Positions 1 through 6,523 of a stretch of DNA of 14,446 nt are shown in pieces. The translations under genes were made by a program, and so were the position numbers. Numbering within the stretch: the stretch's first letter is position 1; the number at the start of each line of letters is the position of its first letter. Origin of the DNA: an uncultured Lachnospiraceae bacterium (GTDB lineage: Bacteria > Bacillota_A > Clostridia > Lachnospirales > Lachnospiraceae); NCBI GenBank assembly GCA_902795985.1, contig CADBNG010000052.1:1-14446 (forward strand), written 5' to 3'. The notes under the pieces were generated by a model. The model did not search any database. It was not told the DNA's origin and saw only the letters and a program-made list of their open reading frames with translations.

Positions 1-699
1 CTGCCCGGCGCCAACTGCGGCGCCTGCGGCTACGCCGGCTGCGACAACTACGCGGCGGAACTGGCTGCCGGAAACGAAGACAAAGCCAACCGCTGCCTGC
101 CCGGCGGCGACAAAGTTGCGGCTGAAATCGCCGCGATCCTCGGCCTGGAGGCGGAAGACGTGGAAGAAAAAGTCGCCATCGTCTGCTGCAAGGGCGACTG
201 CAATACCGCGGTCTTAAAGGAGGAATACCAGGGTATCAATACCTGTGCCGGCGCCAACCTCCTGTTCGGCGGCCGGAAGCTGTGCACCTTTGCCTGCCTG
301 GGCTATGGCGACTGTGCCGAGGTCTGCCCGAACGACGCCATCGTCATCAAAGATGACCTGGCCCATATCAATGCCGGAAAATGCATCGGCTGCGGTCTTT
401 GCGCTTCGGCCTGCCCGAATCACATCATCAAGCTGCTGAACGACACCGTCCGTACGGTCGTCACCTGCAGCAATACCCTCTCCGGCGCTGTGGTACGCCC
501 CGCCTGCAAGACGGGCTGCATCGGCTGCAAAAAATGCGAGAAGGAATGTCCGGCCGGCGCGATTGCTGTCGCAAACAACCTGGCGGCCATCGACTACAGC
601 AAGTGCACCAACTGCGGCCACTGCGTGGAAGTCTGCCCGACCCATGCTGTCACAGAAGCGGATTTCACCACCGCTCTGAATCTGAAACAGGCCGGCTGA
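1..699 (+). CDS. rnfB: Rnf electron transport complex subunit B, 3' part (5' end outside window)
   Basis: RnfB is the multi-cluster iron-sulfur subunit of the membrane Rnf complex, which couples ferredoxin oxidation with NAD reduction to Na+ or H+ translocation. The reading frame is open from base 1, and 232 residues are visible. They begin in the conserved 4Fe-4S segment C6-x2-C9-x4-C14-x17-C32 (LPGANCGACGYAGC). Ferredoxin-like cysteine motifs follow: CLGYGDCAEVCP, CIGCGLCASACP, CIGCKKCEKECP and CTNCGHCVEVCP, the last ending about 20 residues before the stop. The N-terminal membrane anchor and the start lie upstream of the window. In clostridia rnfB usually ends an rnfCDGEAB operon, which would explain why no other rnf gene follows; this is inference. 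A repeat doublet begins 25 bp after the stop. The family assignment is secure. Confidence 0.95.
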   Translation: MPGANCGACGYAGCDNYAAELAAGNEDKANRCLPGGDKVAAEIAAILGLEAEDVEEKVAIVCCKGDCNTAVLKEEYQGINTCAGANLLFGGRKLCTFACLGYGDCAEVCPNDAIVIKDDLAHINAGKCIGCGLCASACPNHIIKLLNDTVRTVVTCSNTLSGAVVRPACKTGCIGCKKCEKECPAGAIAVANNLAAIDYSKCTNCGHCVEVCPTHAVTEADFTTALNLKQAG

Positions 700-724
700 T
701 CCACAACTTCAAAGGAACGGTTAA

Positions 725-852
725 TTTTGGCGACGGGGGGACGCTTCCCTGTCGCCAAAATAGATTTCTCTGCATAGCCTGCAGTAAAACGACGACAGGG
801 AACCGTCCCCCTGTCGCCAGAACAGATTTCCCTGCACAGTCTGCAGCGAAAA
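725..852. repeat. Palindromic repeat doublet 1 (REP/REPIN-like), 62-bp tandem unit
   Basis: There are two copies of the GGCGAC-N16-GTCGCC core, at 729-756 and 791-818. The first has perfect 10-bp outer arms, TTTTGGCGAC and GTCGCCAAAA (725-760). Each core is followed by a related spacer of about 28 bp starting AGATTT (762-790 and 824-852) that differs at a few positions, all transitions. The flanks are thus a direct 62-bp tandem repeat. The core asymmetry is reversed: copy 1 reads GGGGGACGCTTCCC, while copy 2 reads GGGAACCGTCCCC. The doublet fills the rnfB-DUF3786 intergenic region. No promoter was recognised here. Confidence 0.85.
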
Positions 853-864
853 AAACTGTTTATG

Positions 865-870
865 AAAGGA
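865..870 (+). promoter_or_regulatory. Ribosome binding site that sets the DUF3786 start
   Basis: AAAGGA lies 9 nt upstream of the ATG at 880. The in-frame ATG at 862 overlaps its surroundings and has only an A-rich, GG-free sequence before it. The start at 880 is therefore preferred. Confidence 0.7.
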
Positions 871-879
871 ACCCTCAAA

Positions 880-1491
880 ATGTGCGGCAATCATGACGCG
901 ATGGCGGAAGCCTCCCGTGCAGCCTTCCTGGACTGTGACCAGGAGCTTCTGATCTCGAAATTCAATCTGGACTGTGACGAAGATTATCTCTATATCCGTG
1001 TGCTGAACACCTGCTGGCAGGTGGACCGCCGGGATGGCTTTATTACCCTGAAAGGCAGCTCCGAGAAGGCGCCCCACGACATCAAAATGGCCATCTACGA
1101 CCTGTTCTGCTACCACGCGGATGTCCCGGACCTTCCTCCGCTTTCCGGTGAATGGAAAAGCGTTGCGGATCTCGGAGGCATTCTCGGCGCCGGCCATGCG
1201 AAACGTCTTTATACCGACGAAATCATCGCTCCCTTCGCCGGATCGGCGGACCGGCTTAAAGCAGCCTGCGAACAGCTGGGCGGCACCCCCGTCAAAGGCG
1301 GCGACGTCAGCTGTCTTCTCCCCGTCTTCGACTTTTTCCCCGTCTGGTTCCAGTTCTGGGATGCCGACGACGAATTCCCGGCGGATATCCGCTTTTTATG
1401 GGACAGCAGTTCCGAACAGTTTATCCATTATGAAATTCTCTTTTATCTTACAGCCTATATCGAATCGCTTCTTACGGAGAAAATAAAATGA
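880..1491 (+). CDS. DUF3786 domain-containing protein
   Basis: This is a 203-residue soluble protein with no signal peptide or membrane segment. The C-terminal signature is typical of DUF3786: PVFDFFPVWFQFWDADDEFP, then IRFLWDSS and IHYEILFYLTAYIESLL. The N-terminal half carries several cysteines and a basic WQVDRRDGF stretch. DUF3786 proteins occur mostly in strict anaerobes, and their biochemical function is not established. I chose the start at 880 over the in-frame ATG at 862 because AAAGGA precedes it at a normal distance. The gene follows rnfB in the same orientation across 180 bp filled by repeats, so it may be read through from the rnf operon, though this is unproven. Its TGA stop (1489-1491) lies inside the left arm of another palindromic repeat. 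Its neighbours suggest a role in anaerobic redox metabolism, but that is only context. Confidence 0.82.
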   Translation: MCGNHDAMAEASRAAFLDCDQELLISKFNLDCDEDYLYIRVLNTCWQVDRRDGFITLKGSSEKAPHDIKMAIYDLFCYHADVPDLPPLSGEWKSVADLGGILGAGHAKRLYTDEIIAPFAGSADRLKAACEQLGGTPVKGGDVSCLLPVFDFFPVWFQFWDADDEFPADIRFLWDSSSEQFIHYEILFYLTAYIESLLTEKIK

Positions 1492-1521
1492 CGACACCGG
1501 GACGCTTCCCTGCCGCCATTT
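1486..1521. repeat. Palindromic repeat, single copy overlapping the DUF3786 stop codon
   Basis: This is one member of the same 28-bp family, with outer arms beginning AAATG and ending CATTT and the internal sequence CACCGGGACGCTTCCCTG. It is diverged in both arms (GACGAC and GCCGCC instead of GGCGAC and GTCGCC). The TGA of the upstream gene is formed within its left arm. It lies between that stop and the bidirectional terminator at 1558-1587. Confidence 0.75.
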
Positions 1522-1557
1522 CTCATACCATATTCTTACTCTAATCTCAGTATATAT

Positions 1558-1587
1558 GAAACCCCGGCACTCAAATGCCGGGGTTTC
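1558..1587. terminator. Bidirectional intrinsic terminator between convergent genes
   Basis: A perfect 12-bp stem, GAAACCCCGGCA with TGCCGGGGTTTC, encloses a 6-nt loop. The distal stem bases give TTT on either strand, followed by a short AT-rich tail rather than a long U tract. The position between the DUF3786 stop (1491) and the glycosyltransferase stop (1593) fits shared termination. Confidence 0.8.
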
Positions 1588-1592
1588 ATCAT

Positions 1593-4034
1593 TCAGTGAT
1601 TTTTCCGAAGGGAGAAGTCCTGGCTGAACAGCGTCAGGTTCGGGCTGTAATAGGGATCTCCTTCGGCCAGGATCTTCGGCCAGGTTTTCTTGAACAGGTC
1701 GATCTCCCGGTTGAAACGGGCCTTTTTCTCCGGCGTATCCTCCGTGCCGCGGGATTTGGATTCATAATGATAAAGCTCGGCGTAGGGATTATAAACCACC
1801 CGGTAGCCCTTCTCCTGCAGCTTCATGCACATATCGATATCGTTAAAGGCTACGGCAAACTCTTCGGTCATGCACCCGATCTCATGATAGGCCTTCCGGT
1901 CCACCATCACACAGGCCGCGGTAACGGCACTGTAATCCTGGGCGCAGATGATCCGGTGGCAGTATCCGGTCGATGTGCGGGGCTGCTGGACGAAGCAGTG
2001 CCCGGCCACGCCGCCGAACCCGACGACAACCCCCGCATGCTGGACCGTGTCGTCTTCATAAAACAGACGCGCGCCGACCGCGCCGACATCCGGAAGCATA
2101 CAGTATCCCAGAAGTTCCTCCAGACAGTCGCGGTTGATCATTTCCGTATCATTGTTCAGAAGCAGAAGGTACTCTCCCTTCGCGTATTGCTCGCCGAAGT
2201 TATTGATCGCGGAAAAATTGAAACCGCCCTCATAGTAAACGACCCGGACTTTCGGATCTTTTTCCTCCAGCTCTTTATAATAGCCGAACGTTTCCTGCGC
2301 TTCGCTGTTGTTCTCGATGATAACGAATTCGTAATTCGGATAGGTTGAACGGTTTTCGATCGATTCGATGCAGCGCTTCAGATCCCGGATATGATCCTTA
2401 TTCGGGATCAGGATCGAGATCAGCGGATCATGATCCCTGAAAAAGCGCGTCCGGTAAAGACCCGGGAATTCCCCGTCAAACACTTCCGCTTTAATGCCGC
2501 AGCGGTCATAATGGGCCTGGATGGCCCGGCGGCCCGCGTCAAAGGCATAACGCTTGCTCTCGGGATCTTCGGCGGTCGAGGCGCTGTGGCTTCGCCAGTG
2601 ATACAGAACCTTCGGGATCCTTTTGATCTTCCGGCTGGCCTCTGTCAGGCGAAGAGTCAGGTCATAGTCCTGCGCTCCTTCAAACTCGCCGTTCAAAAGG
2701 CCGACCTGATCCAGCAGGGTCCGGCGGACGACCAGCAGATGGCAGATGTAATTGACCGTGCATAAAAGGCCCGGGTTGAATTCCGGCTTCATCTGCGGTT
2801 CAAAGAAGGTCCGGCTTTTTTCGTCCGTTTTGTCTTCATCGGTATAGAGGATATCCAGATCCCGCTGCACATTGAGCGCGCTGACGCATTCGAACAGCGC
2901 GTTCGGCGCCAGTTCGTCGTCATGGTCCGCAAAGGCAATGAACTCGCCGGTCGCGGCTTCTATCGCCCGGTTTGTATTCTCCGCGATCCGGTGCTGGACG
3001 TCATGGCCGATCACGACGATCCGCGGCTCTTCGGCCTGCAGTTCCTGCAGCATGCCGGCGATCGGAGAATCCTCCCCGCTGCCGTCCGACAGGCAGAGCT
3101 CCCAGTTGGAATAGCTCTGGGCACGGACAGAATCCACCAGTTTCTTCAGGAAAAACTCCGGAGTCTTATACAGCGGCACCACAATGGAAATCTTCGGGGC
3201 ATATTCAAACACCGTTTTGCGCTGCTCTGCCAGTTCCTCTTCTTTCGGAAAATGATACGGATACCATTTCTTATATTCAATGGGTTTATCGTCCCCGCGG
3301 AGTTTGGAAAGGATCTTGCCCGGAACAGCCTTGATGCCTTTGGTCCGCGCAAAACGCCAGGCCCTTCCGGCAAAACTTTTCAGATGCGCGCCGGCTCTGG
3401 CGGAGCCCCCGAAGAAAACCTCTTTCCGCTCCTCCCCGGAAGCGCAGGTAAAGATCACGGTCAGCCCGTTGCCGGGATACCCTTCGATCAGGATATTAAA
3501 GGCGTTGTTGTCGTCAATGGTGCTTTCGGGATACGCGGCGGCCACGTCCGTACGGGAAAAACGCCGGATGCGGCAGGCAATGGCTTCCCCGGCCGGATCC
3601 TCCACACGGATCTCCACCGGATCCGGCGACGCGGTCCAGCCGTTGACGCTGCAGTTTCCGTCTTCCCTGTTCCGCACGGCCTGCTCAATGTTAAACTGGG
3701 GGCAGTGCGGAAGGCGTTCCAGATCCTTCGCGCTGTTGTTGCACCACTTAAAGGACCCTTCCTCTGTTTTTCCTTCCACGATCAGGTGTCCGGTGCTTCT
3801 CTCCTTCGGCAGACGGATTTCCATGCGGATATCCTCCATATCGGGATCTTCCACAAATTCAATCCGCTCCACAGCAGCCCGGTCAAACCAGGGAAAAACA
3901 GCCGGTTCCACCGGTTCCCCGTTGAAGGTCACCATCGGTTTTGCTCCCTTCGGCCAGGAACCGAAAAGAAGATAGGTGTCCGGATCCGCGATGCTGAATC
4001 GCTCGGCCCGGATCTCAGGAATTGATTTTGACAT
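1593..4034 (-). CDS. Large glycosyltransferase with two family-2 (GT-A) domains
   Basis: The 813-residue protein has no signal peptide or obvious membrane helix, so it is probably cytoplasmic or peripheral and uses nucleotide sugars. Residues 1-250 form an accessory region of two beta-rich modules; the second (about 126-205, GWTASPDPVEIRVEDPAG then a FSRTDVAAAYPE-like motif) resembles modules found ahead of other Firmicute GT2 enzymes. The first GT2 domain (about 281-490) starts ISIVVPLYKTPEFF, has an acidic metal/nucleotide site ADHDD (369-373) and ends QDYDLTLRL to YHWR. The second (about 538-760) starts ISILIPNKD and has NND (627-629) and FNDIDMCMKLQ. Tandem GT2 enzymes of this kind build rhamnan, O-antigen-like or other wall polysaccharides with alternating linkages. 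The donor and acceptor cannot be read from sequence. The gene starts 22 bp after the amidase gene and is probably the last of the operon. The ribosome binding site is weak (GGAAG or GGAAA). Confidence 0.88.
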   Translation of the reverse strand: MSKSIPEIRAERFSIADPDTYLLFGSWPKGAKPMVTFNGEPVEPAVFPWFDRAAVERIEFVEDPDMEDIRMEIRLPKERSTGHLIVEGKTEEGSFKWCNNSAKDLERLPHCPQFNIEQAVRNREDGNCSVNGWTASPDPVEIRVEDPAGEAIACRIRRFSRTDVAAAYPESTIDDNNAFNILIEGYPGNGLTVIFTCASGEERKEVFFGGSARAGAHLKSFAGRAWRFARTKGIKAVPGKILSKLRGDDKPIEYKKWYPYHFPKEEELAEQRKTVFEYAPKISIVVPLYKTPEFFLKKLVDSVRAQSYSNWELCLSDGSGEDSPIAGMLQELQAEEPRIVVIGHDVQHRIAENTNRAIEAATGEFIAFADHDDELAPNALFECVSALNVQRDLDILYTDEDKTDEKSRTFFEPQMKPEFNPGLLCTVNYICHLLVVRRTLLDQVGLLNGEFEGAQDYDLTLRLTEASRKIKRIPKVLYHWRSHSASTAEDPESKRYAFDAGRRAIQAHYDRCGIKAEVFDGEFPGLYRTRFFRDHDPLISILIPNKDHIRDLKRCIESIENRSTYPNYEFVIIENNSEAQETFGYYKELEEKDPKVRVVYYEGGFNFSAINNFGEQYAKGEYLLLLNNDTEMINRDCLEELLGYCMLPDVGAVGARLFYEDDTVQHAGVVVGFGGVAGHCFVQQPRTSTGYCHRIICAQDYSAVTAACVMVDRKAYHEIGCMTEEFAVAFNDIDMCMKLQEKGYRVVYNPYAELYHYESKSRGTEDTPEKKARFNREIDLFKKTWPKILAEGDPYYSPNLTLFSQDFSLRKNH

Positions 4035-4056
4035 TCTGTTTCCAGCTTCCGTTTAA

Positions 4057-6474
4057 TTATTGATTAAAAAACAGATTAATTCCGGCCAGCAGACCCTGGG
4101 CCCTTCTCTGAAGATCCCCCTGTGTATGGGTCGAGGACTGGTTGCCCAGCTCGATGTCGATGGAAGGAACCTTGCTGTAAGAGGTCTGCATCAGGTCCAT
4201 CTGCATGGATCCGGAGGAGAAAATCGGCAGGCCCTGGGCCCGGAGGCCGCTGATCAGGCATTCGCCGAAATGATCGCTCCGGCTCCAGACCGTCGACGTG
4301 GGATACATTCCCTTGATCGCGTCCGGCACCGACATGTAAAAGATGCCCTTGTCGTATCCAAGGCCGTCTCCGTCCCAGTGCAGGGAAATATGGCAGTCTG
4401 CCAGTTCATTGCAGATCACGGTCCGGGCAATAACGTCCAGTCCGGAATCATTGTTTTCCCGGATCACAATAACGTCATATCCGGCGTCCAGCAGGACGTC
4501 CCGGAGAATCAGCCCCTGCTCAAGGGTAACCTGGGCTTCCGGCGTTCCGTCATTAAAGCTCATGCCGGTGTTGTCGCAGATAGTCCAGACTGCGCCGGCA
4601 GCAGTGGATCCGCCGGTGGTCTTCGGAGTCTTATCCGGATGGCTGTAGACGTAATTATCCTGTCCGGCCGGAAGGATGGTGCCATGCCCGGAATTGATGC
4701 CCACAACAATGCCCTTCCGGTTCGTGGAAGCCCGGTAGAGCTTCGCCGTCCCGGTATGGACTTTGGAGTAATCGGCGAATTCCCAGGAAGGATTCCACTG
4801 GATGGCCGAATTGGTCAGCGTGCAGTTAAAGGTTTCGCTGCCGAGGAAAACACTCTGGTCATTGGCATAGACATGCACATTGCATTTTCCGCTGTGCGTC
4901 AGAAATACCGTAGAGAACTTCAGATACCAGGAACCGTTCTCCTGTTTTTCCAGCGCAAGCCATTTCATATCGTCCTGGCCGCCTTCCTGGCTCCATACTG
5001 CAGCATACACATTCTTATAGGAAGATGCCGGGTTGGAAAGCCGGATCGCCCGGCTCACGCCGGATCCGCCGACAACGAGTGTGTTTTTCGAAGCATCGTG
5101 ATCCTCTTTCGAAACCGTGAACTTTTTGGTGGAAAGCGAAGTCTTCCCGTAGAAGCACTCCGCATAGCAGGTTCCGTAATGGCTCAGATAACCCGTCAGG
5201 ATTTCCACGCGCCAGGTTCCTTCCGCGTTCTTTTTCATCGTATAGCAGTGGACATCATCCTTCCCGCCGGTATCGCTCCAGATGTCCACCTGAACCCGGT
5301 TATAAACGGCTTTCGGGTTCACCATTTCCACTTTCCGGGTTATTCCGCTGCCGGAAACATAAATCAGGTTCCAGGCCATGGACACTTTATGCTTGGAGCT
5401 CCAGGTGGAATAGATTTTCCGGCCGTCCACGGTTTTGAACGTGCGCACCCGGACGTAATAACTCTTCCCGGCAGCCACGTTTTTTAAGACCTTTGCGGTT
5501 TTGGCGCTGTCCGCAACCGTAATGGTCTTTCGGGACGACGAGAAGTCGCTTTTGGGGCTGTACTGGATCTGGTAACCGTCGGTCTGATCCGCCACTTTTT
5601 TCCATTTGACCGTCAGTTTGCCGGTCCCGGGAGCCACTGTCGTCAGGGCGGTCTTTGCCGGCCGGATCAGGAAGGTTTTAGTGATGGAACCGGTATAATC
5701 GCCCTTGCCGGTAAACGTCACGGACGCCGTTCCCACATTGATGTTGTTCTGATAGGAAATTTTATAATCCTGATAACGGGTCAGGACTTTCTCCTTCCCG
5801 TTTACGATCGCTTTGACAACGGAATTTACCGTCTGAGTCCGGGCCTTGCCGGTATATGTCAGCCATTCATGAGGGATTTCCGCGGAACTCAGCTTGATTT
5901 TTGCCTTGGCTGCGGCTTTCGTAACAGAAGTGTTCTCTTCCTTCTCCTCTTCGGGGAGAAGCTCCGGTTCCTCCTCCTCTTCCAAAAGCGCAGGTGTTAC
6001 CGCCGGCTCCTGCTGCGGTTCGGTCTCTTCCGTTCCGTCAGCGGCTTCCGGGGTCTCTTCCGTTTCCTGAGAGGGATCCTGGATTTCTTCCGTTTCATCC
6101 CCGGAGTCCGGAATTTCTTCCGTTATTTCGTCCGACGGGACGGATGGCTCAGCATCTTCCCCGTCAGCATCCGGAGTCTCTTCTTCCGGGTCCGGCTCTT
6201 CGGTTCCGGGCTGTCCGCCGCCGGTTTCTCCTGCCGGATCCTCCGTTATTTCACCCGGAACATCCGTTTCTTCCTCTGCCGCATCCCCCAAACCCGGCTC
6301 CGGTTCCCGGTCTTCCGTCTGTGAACCGTCGTACGTTTCCGTCACAGCGCTCTGCTCTTCCGTCACCTGCTCCTGCGTCACTTCCTCCTCCGCAAAGGAA
6401 GCAGCGGCCGTCAGGGAAACAACCAGCGACGCGGTAAGCAGCGCCAGCAGCATGCGGTTTCGAAGTTTTTTCAT
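4057..6474 (-). CDS. Secreted modular N-acetylmuramoyl-L-alanine amidase (Amidase_3)
   Basis: This 805-residue exported enzyme should cut the amide bond between MurNAc and the stem peptide. Modules in order: signal peptide (1-28, ending AASFA before EEE); an acidic Glu/Asp/Pro/Thr-rich linker to about 180; a bacterial Ig-like module (about 193-273) with a TYTGKA motif; FnIII (275-367); two GBS Bsp-like repeats (about 370-455 and 464-552, each with a GSG start and WS...GG(K/Q)DD); and Amidase_3 (about 587-805). The expected residues are all present: zinc ligands H597 (INSGHG), E646 (GTPEAQV) and H699 (ISLHWDG), and catalytic E775 (SIDIELGN). No LPXTG, SLH or choline-binding anchor is seen, so wall binding probably rests on the Bsp/FnIII modules. 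AGAGGT lies 7 nt before the ATG. The gene follows the glucosaminidase gene by 49 bp and shares its scaffold. The family call is strong; the substrate is inferred. Confidence 0.92.
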   Translation of the reverse strand: MKKLRNRMLLALLTASLVVSLTAAASFAEEEVTQEQVTEEQSAVTETYDGSQTEDREPEPGLGDAAEEETDVPGEITEDPAGETGGGQPGTEEPDPEEETPDADGEDAEPSVPSDEITEEIPDSGDETEEIQDPSQETEETPEAADGTEETEPQQEPAVTPALLEEEEEPELLPEEEKEENTSVTKAAAKAKIKLSSAEIPHEWLTYTGKARTQTVNSVVKAIVNGKEKVLTRYQDYKISYQNNINVGTASVTFTGKGDYTGSITKTFLIRPAKTALTTVAPGTGKLTVKWKKVADQTDGYQIQYSPKSDFSSSRKTITVADSAKTAKVLKNVAAGKSYYVRVRTFKTVDGRKIYSTWSSKHKVSMAWNLIYVSGSGITRKVEMVNPKAVYNRVQVDIWSDTGGKDDVHCYTMKKNAEGTWRVEILTGYLSHYGTCYAECFYGKTSLSTKKFTVSKEDHDASKNTLVVGGSGVSRAIRLSNPASSYKNVYAAVWSQEGGQDDMKWLALEKQENGSWYLKFSTVFLTHSGKCNVHVYANDQSVFLGSETFNCTLTNSAIQWNPSWEFADYSKVHTGTAKLYRASTNRKGIVVGINSGHGTILPAGQDNYVYSHPDKTPKTTGGSTAAGAVWTICDNTGMSFNDGTPEAQVTLEQGLILRDVLLDAGYDVIVIRENNDSGLDVIARTVICNELADCHISLHWDGDGLGYDKGIFYMSVPDAIKGMYPTSTVWSRSDHFGECLISGLRAQGLPIFSSGSMQMDLMQTSYSKVPSIDIELGNQSSTHTQGDLQRRAQGLLAGINLFFNQ

Positions 6475-6523
6475 GCTCAGTACCTCTTGTTTTTTCCGGG
6501 ACCTGACAGCTCCGGCTTCGGTA

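Noticed and set aside
725..760. First repeat hairpin as an intrinsic terminator for rnfB
   Set aside because: The stem is strong but the 3' side runs into AAAATAG, with no T tract on the plus strand.
862..879. Upstream ATG at 862 for the DUF3786 gene
   Set aside because: It lacks a ribosome binding site, and the AAAGGA that follows it serves the ATG at 880.
4060..5487. Plus-strand open frame of 475 codons opposite the amidase gene
   Set aside because: It is antisense to intact amidase, Bsp and FnIII modules, with no domain of its own and no ribosome binding site. The same applies to 2922-4025 opposite the glycosyltransferase.
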